Below, piece after piece: positions 34,219 to 44,147 of a stretch of DNA of 64,000 nt. Origin of the DNA: Erythrobacter mangrovi. GTDB taxonomy: Bacteria; Pseudomonadota; Alphaproteobacteria; Sphingomonadales; Sphingomonadaceae. The DNA lies in contig NZ_CP053921.1 of the NCBI RefSeq assembly GCF_013260645.1, positions 2,529,289-2,593,288 of the forward strand. Direction: 5' to 3'. The translations under genes and the position numbers were made by a program. Every line of letters starts with the position of its first letter. Position 1 is the first letter of the stretch. Below the pieces are notes generated by a model that saw only the letters and a list, made by a program, of their open reading frames with translations, had not been told where the DNA came from and made no database searches.

Positions 34219-36720
34219 ATGAGTGTGAACGCGCAAAGCAAAGTCGGCACCGGAACGGGCGCGCGGTCGCGCGAACGATTGGTGGTAATCGGCAATGGCA
34301 TGGCAGGTTGCCGGGCGGTAGAGGAAATCCTCGATCGCGATCCTGATCGCTTCGACATCACGATTTTCGGTGCGGAACCTCGCGTCAACTACAACCGCAT
34401 CATGCTGTCGCCGGTCCTCGCGGGCGAAAAGAGCTTCGACGAGATCGTGATCAATTCGACTGACTGGTACGCCGACAACGCGATTACACTCATCTCGGGG
34501 GACCCGGTGGTCCGGATCGATCGAGAGACGCGCCAGCTGACCACTCGGTCGGGGCACGTTGAAAATTATGACCGGCTGCTGATTGCAACCGGCTCCGATC
34601 CCTTCGTCATTCCCGTCCCAGGCAAGGATTTGCCCGGTGTCGTGACCTTCCGCGATCTCGACGATGTCGACAAGATGGTCAGCGCCGCAGCGAAGGGCGG
34701 CAATGCCGTTGTGATTGGCGGCGGCCTGCTGGGGCTGGAGGCGGCTCATGGCCTGAGTCTGCGCGGGATGCAGGTCACGGTCATTCACCTCATGCCCACG
34801 CTGATGGAGCGCCAACTCGACGAGGCGGCCGGCTGGCTACTCAAGAACGAACTTGAACGCCGCGGCCAAACGATCCTGACCGGCGCGGACACCGCAGAAA
34901 TCGTCGCAAGGGATGGTCACGTCGGTGGAGTCAGACTGAAGGACGGAACCGAAATTCCGGCAGAAATCGTCGTCATGGCAGTGGGTATCCGTCCCAATAC
35001 TCAGCTGGCTCAGACCGCCGGGCTTGAAGTCGGGCGCGGGATCATCGTCGACGACCATATGGTTACCTCCGACCCCGCAGTCCTGGCGGTGGGCGAGTGC
35101 GTCGAGCACCGCGGGTCCTGCTATGGCCTCGTTGCTCCGCTGTGGGAGATGTGTCGGTCGCTGGCCGATGGACTCACCGATCAGCCAAATGGCTATGAGG
35201 GATCGGTCACCTCTACCAAGCTCAAGGTCAGCGGCATCGACGTCTTCTCCGCCGGCGACTTCTCGGGCGGCGACGATTGCGAAGACATCGTCATGCGCGA
35301 TGCCGCTCGCGGGATCTACAAGCGTGTTGTGGTCCGTGAAAACCGGCTCGTCGGCGCCGTACTCTATGGCGATACCGCCGACGGCAGCTGGTACTTCGAT
35401 CTTCTGAAGAAGGGCGAAGATATCGCTGGAATCCGCGAAGCCTTGATCTTCGGACAGGCCTTTGCCGCAGGGGGCGCACTCGCGGACCCTAGTGCCGCCG
35501 TTGCTGCCCTTTCGGACGACGCAGAAATCTGCGGCTGCAACGGCGTATCGAAGGCCAAAGTCGTCGCCTGCATCGGTGCCGGAGCACATAGCCTCGACGC
35601 AGTCCGTTCCACCTGCAAGGCGTCGGCCAGCTGCGGGAGCTGCACCGGACTGATCGAAAGCCTGCTGGCGCTGGCTCTGGGTGACGACGCGGTCGAGTCC
35701 GGACCGAGGACCATGTGCAAATGCACCAGTTTCACTCACAACGATGTGCGCCGACTGATCCTCGAAAGGGATCTCAAGGCGATCCCGGAAGTCATGCAGG
35801 AACTGCATTGGACCACTCCCGACGGCTGCTCATCGTGTCGCCCTGCATTGAACTACTATCTGCTTTGCGCCTGGCCCGGCGAATATCGCGATGACGAACG
35901 GAGCCGTTTCGTCAACGAACGTCTCCACGCGAACATCCAGAAGGATGGAACCTATTCGGTGGTCCCACGCATGTGGGGCGGCCTGACTAATCCGCGCGAA
36001 TTGCGTGCGATCGCCGATGTGGTGGAGAAGTACGATGCGCCGATGGTCAAGGTGACCGGCGGCCAGCGGCTCGACATTTTCGGGATCAGGAAGGAAGACC
36101 TGCCCGCCGTCTGGGCCGACCTCAATGCAGCAGGGATGGTTTCAGGTCATGCCTATGGCAAGGCGCTGCGTACGGTGAAGACCTGCGTCGGTAGCGAATG
36201 GTGCCGCTTCGGGACCCAGGATTCTACCGGCCTGGGGGTCAAGCTCGAGCAGCTTACCTGGGGCAGCTACATGCCGCACAAGTTCAAGATGGCGGTTAGC
36301 GGATGCCCGCGCAATTGTGCCGAAGCGACGATCAAGGACTTTGGGGTCGTCTGCGTCGACAGCGGCTACGAGCTCCACATCGGCGGCAATGGCGGGATCA
36401 AGGTCCGCGCAACCGACTTGTTGTGCAAGGTCGAAACAGAAGAAAAGGCGATGGAAATCTGTATCGCCTTCATCCAGCTCTATCGCGAAGAGGCCCACTA
36501 CCTCGAGCGCACCGCCCCATGGCTGGAGCGCATGGGTCTGACGTGGATTAAGGCGCAACTCTTCGATGATCCGGAGGCGATTCATACGCTCGCAGATCGC
36601 TTCCGCCTTTCTCAGAAGTACTGGCAGGTCGACCCTTGGGAAGGCCGCGCAAAGGGAGCCCATCGCGAACTGCATGATCATCTCGGCGAAATCCGACCCT
36701 TCAGGCTGGAGAATGCGTGA
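34219..36720 (+). CDS. nirB: Assimilatory NADH-dependent nitrite reductase large subunit NirB
   Basis: 833 residues from the ATG at 34219. The GGAGG at 34213-34217 almost touches this ATG, so the in-frame GTG at 34225 may be used instead. Domains in order: FAD/NADH oxidoreductase (LVVIGNGMAGCRAVEEI, VNYNRIMLSPVLAGE), a BFD-like [2Fe-2S] region (CGCNGVSKAKVV, SCGSCTGLIES), a second Cys-rich segment (CSSCRPALNYYLL) and the siroheme/[4Fe-4S] half with CVGSEWCRFG and GCPRNCAEATIKD. It reduces nitrite to ammonium in the cytoplasm. First gene of the operon behind leader 2; the stop overlaps nirD. Confidence 0.97.
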   Translation: MSVNAQSKVGTGTGARSRERLVVIGNGMAGCRAVEEILDRDPDRFDITIFGAEPRVNYNRIMLSPVLAGEKSFDEIVINSTDWYADNAITLISGDPVVRIDRETRQLTTRSGHVENYDRLLIATGSDPFVIPVPGKDLPGVVTFRDLDDVDKMVSAAAKGGNAVVIGGGLLGLEAAHGLSLRGMQVTVIHLMPTLMERQLDEAAGWLLKNELERRGQTILTGADTAEIVARDGHVGGVRLKDGTEIPAEIVVMAVGIRPNTQLAQTAGLEVGRGIIVDDHMVTSDPAVLAVGECVEHRGSCYGLVAPLWEMCRSLADGLTDQPNGYEGSVTSTKLKVSGIDVFSAGDFSGGDDCEDIVMRDAARGIYKRVVVRENRLVGAVLYGDTADGSWYFDLLKKGEDIAGIREALIFGQAFAAGGALADPSAAVAALSDDAEICGCNGVSKAKVVACIGAGAHSLDAVRSTCKASASCGSCTGLIESLLALALGDDAVESGPRTMCKCTSFTHNDVRRLILERDLKAIPEVMQELHWTTPDGCSSCRPALNYYLLCAWPGEYRDDERSRFVNERLHANIQKDGTYSVVPRMWGGLTNPRELRAIADVVEKYDAPMVKVTGGQRLDIFGIRKEDLPAVWADLNAAGMVSGHAYGKALRTVKTCVGSEWCRFGTQDSTGLGVKLEQLTWGSYMPHKFKMAVSGCPRNCAEATIKDFGVVCVDSGYELHIGGNGGIKVRATDLLCKVETEEKAMEICIAFIQLYREEAHYLERTAPWLERMGLTWIKAQLFDDPEAIHTLADRFRLSQKYWQVDPWEGRAKGAHRELHDHLGEIRPFRLENA

Positions 36721-37061
36721 TGGACGCGAGGTGGATCGACATCGGCCCGGTTTCGCAGATCGAGCCCGGCACCGCCCGCACTCTGCCAGTACAGAACGGC
36801 GAGGAAGTCGCGGTGTTTCACACGCTGCGCGGCGAAGTCTACGCGCTGATCAACAAGTGCCCCCACAAGCAGGGGCCGCTGAGTCAGGGCATCGTGCACG
36901 GCGACAGCGTATCCTGCCCGCTGCACAACTGGCGCATCTCGCTCAAAAGCGGGAGGGCGCTCGACGATGACGAAGGCTGCACGCCGACCATTCCGGCCAA
37001 GCTCGATGCAGGACGCATTTACCTGCTGCGTGAAGCGGTGCTTGTGCAGAAGGTTGCTTGA
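36720..37061 (+). CDS. nirD: Nitrite reductase small subunit NirD (Rieske-type)
   Basis: 113 residues from the ATG at 36720, overlapping the nirB stop. The Rieske-like [2Fe-2S] motifs CPHKQG and CPLHNW are both complete, unlike many NirD proteins that have lost them, so a cluster may be bound. It partners NirB in nitrite reduction. The stop overlaps an in-frame TTG of nasA and lies five bases before the nasA ATG. Confidence 0.95.
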   Translation: MDARWIDIGPVSQIEPGTARTLPVQNGEEVAVFHTLRGEVYALINKCPHKQGPLSQGIVHGDSVSCPLHNWRISLKSGRALDDDEGCTPTIPAKLDAGRIYLLREAVLVQKVA

Positions 37062-37066
37062 GAGAC

Positions 37067-39637
37067 ATGGCAGCGATCCTTACGACTTGCGCCTATTGCG
37101 GTGTCGGTTGTGGCATCGCAGCCAAGGTTGTCGGCGACCGCAAGGTCTCCATTGCCGGCGACAAAGACCATCCTGCCAATCGCGGTGCCCTGTGTTCCAA
37201 GGGAATCCACCTGGGTGAGACCGTGGGACTGGAGGGACGCCTCCTGCACCCGATGATCGGCGAGGAGCGTGTCGAGTGGGATCGCGCACTGGACGAAGTT
37301 GCAGGCCGAATGCGCGAATGTGTTGAGACCTATGGTCCGGATAGCGTCGCCCTCTATGTCTCGGGCCAGTTGTTGACCGAGGATTATTACGTAGCCAACA
37401 AGTTGGCCAAGGGCTTCATCGGCACTGGCAATATCGACACCAATTCCCGCTTGTGCATGGCCAGCGCAGTGGCCGCGCATCAGCGGGCCTTTGGCGAGGA
37501 TGTTGTCCCCTGCAGCTACGAAGACCTCGACTGCGCCGAACTGATTGTGCTGGTCGGCTCGAACACGGCCTGGTGCCACCCCGTGATCTGGCAAAGGATC
37601 GAACGGGCCCGCGAACAACACGGAACCCGACTGGTGGTGATCGACCCGCGCCGGACGGAAACAGCCGAAAGGGCCGACTTGCACCTCGCCGTTCGTCCCG
37701 ACGGAGATGTCGCGCTGTTCAACGCATTGCTTGGCGAGATGCTCGCGCGGGGCCTGGTCGACCAAGACTTTCTGGCAGCACACTGCACCATCCCAGCACA
37801 ATTCTGGGACAGCCTCGACTGTAGTCCCGGGGTGCCTGCCGAGGTCTTTAGCCGCTTTGCCGATATGGTGGCCGAAAGCCCGCGCACGGTAACCCTGTTT
37901 AGCCAAGGCGCGAATCAATCGGTCGGTGGAACGGACAAGTGCAATGCGATCACCAATCTCCACCTCGCAACAGGTCGCATAAACCGGCCAGGTGCCGGGC
38001 CGTTCTCGATCACGGGCCAGCCCAATGCGATGGGTGGTCGCGAGGTCGGCGGCCTTTCGAGCATGCTTGCAGTGCACCTTGGATTTTCGCTGGCCGAGCG
38101 GGCCGACGTAGCCACTTTCTGGAAAACCGATCACCTTTGCAAGGGGCCGGGCTTGAAGGCCATCGACCTGTTCAGGGCTGTCCATGACGGGCGGATCAAG
38201 TTCTTGTGGATCATGGGCACCAACCCCGCCGTTTCGATGCCCGACGCCGGCTTCGTTCGCGAAGCCCTGGCACGTTGTCCGACGCTGGTCGTTTCGGAGA
38301 TCATGGCCGAAACGGACACAAGTCGCTTCGCTCATGTCAGATTGCCGGCGCTGGGATGGGGCGAAAAGGACGGCACCGTAACAAACTCAGAACGACGGAT
38401 CAGTCGCCAGCGCGCACTGTTCACACCGCCGGGAGAAGCTCGCGCTGACTGGCAGATCATTTGCGAGGTTGCACGGCTGACGGGCTTTGAGGAGCATTTC
38501 TCATTCGACTCTGCGGCCGACGTGTTTCGCGAATACGCCGCCATGAGTGCGCTCTCTGGCGCCTACGGCAAGCTGTTTGACCTGACTGCCTGGGCCGATT
38601 GCAGCGATGCGGAATACGATACAATGCGGCCGTTCCGGTGGGGTGGGCGGCATCCCTGCGCAGCCCGATTTCCGGCAGAAGGTGGCAAGGCGCGTCTCGT
38701 GCGCGTGACTGCACCGGTCACTCCTTCGCAACAACCCGATTTCCCCTTGCGCCTCAACACCGGTCGGTACCGTGACCAATGGCACACCATGACCCGAACT
38801 GGATTGAGCCCCAAGTTGTCGATCCATCGCCGCGAACCCAGGGTCGAAGTGCATCCTGATGTCGCGAGCGAGATCGGCCTCCTTGATGGAGGGCTAGCGA
38901 GGGTCGGCACGCCTTTCGGCGAAAGCATCTATCGCGTCGAACTTTCAGAGGCAGTTCGACCTTCAGAGATATTCGTACCAATGCACTGGAGCGATGGCCT
39001 GAGCGCTGGGGGGCGAACCGGAAGGCTGGTCCAGCCCACGGTCGACCCGCATTCGGGCCAACCCGGTTTCAAGAATACCGCAGCGCGCATCGCACCCTTT
39101 AGGCCAGAGTGGCGGGCGTTTCTCGCCGGCCGCGTCCGTATCCGTCCTACAACGGACTACTGGAGCGCAAGCCGGGTTGAAAAGGGCTGGATCACCGAAC
39201 TTGCGGGGATGGGATCGGTCGACTTCGACTACCTGATGCCACCAGGCGAGCGCAGCGAGGCATCCGACATGCAGGCCGGAATGAAGCGATTGGCAGTGAG
39301 CGCACAGGACGGTTCGCTCGAAGCCGTCCTGTTCATCACTCGCAGCGGAACGCTCCCCCCGCGTGAGTGGATTTCGGACCAGCTCGGCACTGACTTCGCC
39401 TCGGTCACGGAGTGGTTAGCAGGTCGTCCGTTGACCCCGCTTCAGGACTGCGGTCCGACTGTGTGCGTATGCCATGGGGTTGGAGAACTGGATATCCTGA
39501 GTGCGATCGATGCCGGCGCTGAGGATGTCGCGACCATAAGCAAATGCACCAAGGCTGGAACCAATTGTGGTTCTTGTCGCCCCATCATTTCGCGATTGCT
39601 CGACGGACACGGCGCACGGTTGACAGAGGTTCGCTGA
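37067..39637 (+). CDS. nasA: Assimilatory nitrate reductase catalytic subunit NasA
   Basis: 856 residues from the ATG at 37067. The N-terminal [4Fe-4S] motif is CAYCGVGCG followed by ALCSKG; the molybdopterin domain has NSRLCMASAVAAH (Cys as likely Mo ligand), the GTNPAVSMPD block and the dinucleotide-binding C-terminal lobe (RLNTGRYRDQWHTMTRTG). A BFD-like [2Fe-2S] tail VCVCHGVGELD...CGSCRP ends the protein, as in NAD(P)H- or ferredoxin-coupled NasA. It reduces nitrate to nitrite in the cytoplasm. Its stop overlaps cobA. Confidence 0.95.
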   Translation: MAAILTTCAYCGVGCGIAAKVVGDRKVSIAGDKDHPANRGALCSKGIHLGETVGLEGRLLHPMIGEERVEWDRALDEVAGRMRECVETYGPDSVALYVSGQLLTEDYYVANKLAKGFIGTGNIDTNSRLCMASAVAAHQRAFGEDVVPCSYEDLDCAELIVLVGSNTAWCHPVIWQRIERAREQHGTRLVVIDPRRTETAERADLHLAVRPDGDVALFNALLGEMLARGLVDQDFLAAHCTIPAQFWDSLDCSPGVPAEVFSRFADMVAESPRTVTLFSQGANQSVGGTDKCNAITNLHLATGRINRPGAGPFSITGQPNAMGGREVGGLSSMLAVHLGFSLAERADVATFWKTDHLCKGPGLKAIDLFRAVHDGRIKFLWIMGTNPAVSMPDAGFVREALARCPTLVVSEIMAETDTSRFAHVRLPALGWGEKDGTVTNSERRISRQRALFTPPGEARADWQIICEVARLTGFEEHFSFDSAADVFREYAAMSALSGAYGKLFDLTAWADCSDAEYDTMRPFRWGGRHPCAARFPAEGGKARLVRVTAPVTPSQQPDFPLRLNTGRYRDQWHTMTRTGLSPKLSIHRREPRVEVHPDVASEIGLLDGGLARVGTPFGESIYRVELSEAVRPSEIFVPMHWSDGLSAGGRTGRLVQPTVDPHSGQPGFKNTAARIAPFRPEWRAFLAGRVRIRPTTDYWSASRVEKGWITELAGMGSVDFDYLMPPGERSEASDMQAGMKRLAVSAQDGSLEAVLFITRSGTLPPREWISDQLGTDFASVTEWLAGRPLTPLQDCGPTVCVCHGVGELDILSAIDAGAEDVATISKCTKAGTNCGSCRPIISRLLDGHGARLTEVR

Positions 39638-40428
39638 TGGCTCTGATTGATCCCGGAGAGGTTTGGCTGGTCGGTGCAGGCCCGGGCGATCCCGATCTTC
39701 TGACGCGTAAGGCAGAGGCGCTGATCCGCGCGGCCGATATTGTCTTCCACGATGCACTTGTCGGAATGGGAGTTCTTGAACTCGTACCCCCGCATGTCGA
39801 GTTGGTCTGCGTCGGGAAGCGTTCGGGCCGTCATTCGAAGAGCCAGGCGGCGATCGACACTCTTATTGTCGAAGCCGCCCTGACCGGTAAGCGCGTTGTT
39901 CGGCTCAAGGGAGGCGACCCGGCGATCTTTGGCCGTGCCACCGAAGAACTCGAAGCGTGCCGCACCGCCGGGATCCTCGTGTACATCTGCCCCGGCATTA
40001 CCGCCGCAAGCGCTGCCGCAGCCTCGCTTGGCTGTTCCCTGACCTTACGAGGATTTGCCCGACGCCTCACGCTCGTGACGGCCCACCTGCGTGAGGGCGG
40101 TGAGGTTGCGCTCGATTGGAAGGCCTTGGCCGATCCCGAAGCAATGTTAGCGATCTATATGGGTAAGGCGGCGGCACGCGCGCTGAGCGCAGGCCTGATT
40201 GACGCGGGCTTAGCCCCTTCGACTCCGGTGGCAGTGATCGAGAACGCCAGCCTTCCGCAGGAGCGTCATTTCATCGGCACGCTCGGACTCCTCCCACTCC
40301 TGGCGCGAACGGCATTGAAGGGTGGCCCTGCCCTGATCCTGGTGGGGCCATCCGTATCACATTCAGCACCAATAGCGACGCAAAGGCAGATGCTAAAACC
40401 GAACTCCAGTTTAGAACAACGCACTTGA
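39637..40428 (+). CDS. cobA: Uroporphyrinogen-III C-methyltransferase
   Basis: 263 residues from the ATG at 39637, which overlaps the nasA stop; a 31-codon extension inside nasA is rejected. SAM-binding and active-site blocks are clear: VWLVGAGPGDPDLLTRKA, VVRLKGGDPAIFGR, CPGITAASAAAASLG and the TPVAVIENASLPQERHFIGTL segment. It makes precorrin-2 for siroheme, the cofactor of NirB. No CysG dehydrogenase/ferrochelatase part is attached, so those steps are elsewhere. Its stop overlaps the ATG of the decayed moaA. Confidence 0.95.
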   Translation: MALIDPGEVWLVGAGPGDPDLLTRKAEALIRAADIVFHDALVGMGVLELVPPHVELVCVGKRSGRHSKSQAAIDTLIVEAALTGKRVVRLKGGDPAIFGRATEELEACRTAGILVYICPGITAASAAAASLGCSLTLRGFARRLTLVTAHLREGGEVALDWKALADPEAMLAIYMGKAAARALSAGLIDAGLAPSTPVAVIENASLPQERHFIGTLGLLPLLARTALKGGPALILVGPSVSHSAPIATQRQMLKPNSSLEQRT

Positions 40429-41162
40429 TGAGCCAGCCACCGCCCTCCCTGATTGACGGTCACGGGCCGGTTCGCATACCTGCGCTTGTCTTTGACTGAC
40501 GTCTGTGATTTTCGCTGCACCTACTGCTTGCTCGATTGATACCGCAAGAGCTGGGACAGACCATCCGAACGCTCGCTGACCGAGATCCGTCGCGCCGTGC
40601 GGGGGTTCGCTTCATTCGAAGTGTGGAAGGTGAGGCTGACAAGCGGCGAGCCTACGCTACGGCGTGATTTCGGGGGGTCGCCCAAGCGGTATCGGTCACA
40701 CTGGGTGTTCGTCACGTCGCCATGACAACGAATGGATAGGGCCTTCCAAAGAACGCGCAGCGCCGGCGTAATGCCGGGGTTGGCGCGATCAATGTCAGGG
40801 TGGATTCCCTCGACCCATCGAACTTTGCAGCGGTCCCAGGTCACGACCGGCTGGCGGAAGTCATGGCGGGTTTCGAGAGCATAAGTATTGAACGCGGTGT
40901 TGATGCTTGGAATCAACGACCATGAACTGGATTCGATGATGCAGGATGGGTACACCTTCCTCGTGACGCCGGTGCGGGTCCGACGATAAAGCTCGGCCAC
41001 CCTTCTTCCAAGGGGCGCATTGGAATCATTGCGCCCTATGCCAGAGGCTTCTCTGATAGCTGCATCCGACTCAGGCTTGGATCGGACGGTCGGATGCACT
41101 TGCGCCTGTTCGGTGACGGCGGAATTGGTACGACACCTCATCTCGTATCGATTGAAGGTTGA
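40428..41162 (+). pseudogene. moaA: Decayed moaA (GTP 3',8-cyclase) copy
   Basis: The ATG at 40428 overlaps the cobA stop as ATGA. Recognisable pieces in shifting frames include LRLSLTDVCDFRCTYCLLD then a stop, a VRGFASFEVWKVRLTSGEPTLRRDF-type block (in two runs), the PGLARSM..WIPSTH region in another frame, and near the end SDSCIRLRLGSDGRMHLRLFG-like sequence with the final HLVSIEG, which matches HLASIGG of the intact moaA. Several stops and frameshifts break it, and the middle is partly lost. It has clearly lost function; the copy at 10689-11720 is intact. Confidence 0.9.
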
Positions 41163-41192
41163 ATAGTTCGGCTTGGAAACGCCGAGTAAGTG

Positions 41193-41801
41193 TCATTCGT
41201 CTCTCATACGCCGCTCTGCTTCCGCGAGAGATTCCATGTCGTTCACGTCAAAAAAGGGGTCTTTGCCTGGACTCTTATCCCACCGAAGCCTCTTGGCGCC
41301 AATTTCATCTGCATAGCGCCAGATGGCACGACCCCCACTCCTTATAAAGGCTTCCAAATGGGCCGGGTCCGAGCGCCAAAGAGCGGCAAGGGACTGAGGG
41401 CGCCCCTCGCATACGGGTATCACAGCCGGAGAATCCCCCAACTCTTCGTTGAGACGCGCCAAGAGATCGACTGGCAGGAATGGTTGGTCACAGCCGACCA
41501 GCAACACGGAACAACGGCCCCTATCCTTTGCAAAGGCGAGTGCGCTGTGGAGGGCCGCGATCGGACCCAGATTGCCCTCTAGATCGATGAGTAGGGGTAG
41601 GTTCCTGTCGGGCGACTTTCGAGCATCGCGAAGGCTTATTGCCACGAGATCCGATTGTGCCCCTGCCCAATCCGACATCCGCCTAAACAGCGACACGCCC
41701 CCGAGTTCTCTGGCTGGCTTCTGCCCTCCCATCCGCTTGCCCACGCCACCGCAAGCAATGACAATGCATGACTTCTGAGACGACGCTGACGAATCCTTCA
41801 T
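41193..41801 (-). CDS. mobA: Molybdenum cofactor guanylyltransferase MobA-like protein
   Basis: 202 residues from the ATG at 41801 (an in-frame GTG at 41810 is possible). It has the nucleotidyltransferase start IVIACGGVGKRMGGQKP (divergent from the usual LAGG motif), then GPIAALHSAL, VLLVGCDQPFLP with the metal-binding Asp, and DPFFDVNDMESLAEAE at the end. It should attach GMP to Mo-molybdopterin to form the bis-MGD cofactor of NarG and NasA. It faces the nas operon and ends 30 bases from the moaA relic. Confidence 0.82.
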   Translation of the reverse strand: MKDSSASSQKSCIVIACGGVGKRMGGQKPARELGGVSLFRRMSDWAGAQSDLVAISLRDARKSPDRNLPLLIDLEGNLGPIAALHSALAFAKDRGRCSVLLVGCDQPFLPVDLLARLNEELGDSPAVIPVCEGRPQSLAALWRSDPAHLEAFIRSGGRAIWRYADEIGAKRLRWDKSPGKDPFFDVNDMESLAEAERRMRDE

Positions 41802-42522
41802 GGGCTGCACGATAGCATCAGGAAATCAGATCGATAGTCACCGGCGAAAGAGTTAGGTCGTCCATGAGATGGCAGGGGCACGGCTACTGATTGGCACTCT
41901 TCAAGAATTCGCGCGCAAAGGAGCCCGTTGGGTGCGGGACCTCTCCTGCCCCAAGTCCAAACTTGTCCATTAGTTGAATGCGCTGACGTCAGGGTTGCGC
42001 ACAATCTGCATACCTTAGCTGGAAAGTTGGCCTTCCGTTGTCTCGAAGCAAAGACGCCTGGCTCCCATCGTTGCTGTCTGGTGATGAGACAATTCATGTC
42101 AGCCGAACTCAGCAGAAGCGATCTTTTGCAGATCGGTCTTATCCCGGAGTATAGCCAGCAAGCTGAACGAGTCCGCTTTGCCAACTTGAATAGGCGCAGC
42201 AGCTTTGGGGAACTGACGGCTGCCACGCAAAATTGCACGATCCAGGCTTGAACAGTCCGGCCAAGGGATAATCGACGCTTGAACCAGCTCAAAGGATTCA
42301 GGGAGCCAATCTCGCACAGATAGTGGAGGTGGCGATGCCACTGCTGACCAAACATGAGACGACCCTCTTGCCGCCTGTGCAAGGCAGATGGTTCAAGATG
42401 GCACTCCAGGCCATCATTTGGCTGGGCACAACGATTCTTCTGCTGCTGCCCAAGCGGCCCTTTGGCGGAGGAGAGATCGAGCTGATCTATGATCCGGCGA
42501 ATCTCTCAAGTCCGCTCAACAT
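41802..42522. other. 720-base stretch without a confident gene
   Basis: Short frames on both strands (for example 42099-42341 minus and 42323-42547 plus) have no recognised motif and no good ribosome sites, and they overlap each other. A few runs look coding-like, so this may be a worn remnant at the border between the nitrate block and the esterase cluster. Nothing else is seen. Confidence 0.4.
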
Positions 42523-44103
42523 TCACGACCAGTATTTGCGCACATAAGATCTAGGATCGCCCTCCGTTCGGATCGTGTCGCCAAAGACGAGTGTTTGTCG
42601 TTCCGGCGCAGCGTATGGCTGCCAGTCGGGAACATGGCCGTTGTTAGGGTTGCCTGTAGCTGCGAATGCGGCCCAGCTGGAGGCGATCGCTTTGGCGAGC
42701 GCGACCGCTTCCTTGCCCGAGCCATTGAGAGCCCCACGCGTGTTGTAGAGGCTGGGCGCGACATCGATGCCATGCACGGCACCGAATCTGCCGTCGGCCG
42801 CCGGACTTGGTGCGGTCCACAGGTATGTCCAGACCGGTGCCCCTTGCTGTTTCGCCTTAAGTTCGGCCTGGGCAAATGCTGCCTTGCGAAACATCAGATC
42901 GGAGTCGAGCCGAGCGGCGATGAGGAAGGGTTTTGCCCCCGCGTCCTCCTCGCGATAGTCCGCCAATGCATCCTTTGCCCGCCCGCCAAGCCGCTGCTCT
43001 GCAAATGCGAGGAGTTCTGCTTCCGACATCGCGAAGTTGCCCATGCGATATGCGCGCTCATCGAGGGCGGTAGATATGATCATGGGTACATTGGCGGAAA
43101 TGGGCGGAGCATCTGGGTCCCAAGGGTGGCGTGGCAGCGCAATTCCGTCGACTACAGGTGCAAAGGACCGTGGCGCTTCGCCCTTTGCCCTATCGGCCGC
43201 TTCGAGTTTCGCCTGGGTCTCGAGCAAGACGGTCCAGGGAACCTGCTGCAGTTTGCGAGCATCGGCTGGCAGGATATCGAGCGCATCGAGGAGCCGCTTT
43301 GCGGTAGCCGTTGCCATCTCCGGTGGCATCATGCGTAAGGCCGATCCGCTCATCACGCCAGCGCGGTGGAACAGGCCCTGGCCACCTGGCATTGCCATCA
43401 GGACGCTAGTCTTGGCACCGCCACCTGATTGCCCATAGACAAGCACACGATCGGGATCGCCGCCAAAGGCCGCGACGTTCTCCTTCAGCCAGGCAAGGGC
43501 CGCCACGATGTCCTGCATCCCCACCGTGCCCGACGTTGCGAACTCTTCCCCGGCGAACTCGGCCAGATGGAGAAACCCGAATGCACCAAGCCGGTGGTTG
43601 ATCGCCACCACGACGCAGTCGGCAAAGCGGGCCATCTGTTCGCCGTCCATGCCCACTGAATTACCTGACCCGCTATAGAAGCCACCGCCATGCAGGACGA
43701 CGATAACGGGGCGCTTGGCATTGAAGTCGAGATTTGGCGACCATAGGTTGAGAGTGAGATTGTCTTCTCCCATTCCCGAAGGATTGCGGTCGACCATGAT
43801 GAGGTCGGCGTAGACCGAGCGGCGATCCCCGGGCAATTGCGGCGCGACGTCCGACCAGTGCAGTGCATCGCGGATGCCAGCCCAGGGCTTGACCGGCTGG
43901 GGAGGCATGAACCGGTTGGTGCCCGATGTATCTGCGGCGTAATGAATGCTGCGGAAGGTCGCCACGCCTCCCGTTGCCAAGCCGCGGAGCTTCCCTTGGG
44001 CGGTCTCCACCACCGGGAACAGTCCGGCCGCAGAAAGCGGTCGGGTCAGGATCGCGGCCCCAGCGGCCAAGCCGGTGCCCATTACGGCCCTTCTCGTAAT
44101 CAT
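42523..44103 (-). CDS. Exported type-B carboxylesterase (A)
   Basis: 526 residues. It begins MITRRAVMGTGLAAGAAIL, a probable Tat or Sec signal with twin Arg. The alpha/beta-hydrolase is carboxylesterase type B: oxyanion HGGGF (138-142), nucleophile in VYGQSGGGAKT (Ser226), an acidic residue in STALDERAYR and the His in AVHGIDVAP. It should hydrolyse a carboxylic ester outside the cytoplasm. Divergent from the DapA-like gene across a promoter region that shares a 27-base conserved element with that of esterase C. Confidence 0.92.
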   Translation of the reverse strand: MITRRAVMGTGLAAGAAILTRPLSAAGLFPVVETAQGKLRGLATGGVATFRSIHYAADTSGTNRFMPPQPVKPWAGIRDALHWSDVAPQLPGDRRSVYADLIMVDRNPSGMGEDNLTLNLWSPNLDFNAKRPVIVVLHGGGFYSGSGNSVGMDGEQMARFADCVVVAINHRLGAFGFLHLAEFAGEEFATSGTVGMQDIVAALAWLKENVAAFGGDPDRVLVYGQSGGGAKTSVLMAMPGGQGLFHRAGVMSGSALRMMPPEMATATAKRLLDALDILPADARKLQQVPWTVLLETQAKLEAADRAKGEAPRSFAPVVDGIALPRHPWDPDAPPISANVPMIISTALDERAYRMGNFAMSEAELLAFAEQRLGGRAKDALADYREEDAGAKPFLIAARLDSDLMFRKAAFAQAELKAKQQGAPVWTYLWTAPSPAADGRFGAVHGIDVAPSLYNTRGALNGSGKEAVALAKAIASSWAAFAATGNPNNGHVPDWQPYAAPERQTLVFGDTIRTEGDPRSYVRKYWS

Positions 44104-44147
44104 CGGTCATCTCTCCCCATGGAACGAATCCACAAATCTCACATTTA

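Noticed and set aside
34219..36720. NirB as a dissimilatory enzyme of the nar operon
   Set aside because: It is in a separate operon behind a NasT-type leader with nasA and cobA, so an assimilatory role is the better reading.
7592..42522. Direct repeat of the tRNA-Ser 3' end as an island attachment site
   Set aside because: No second copy of the tRNA 3' end was noticed in the window, and no integrase gene is present.
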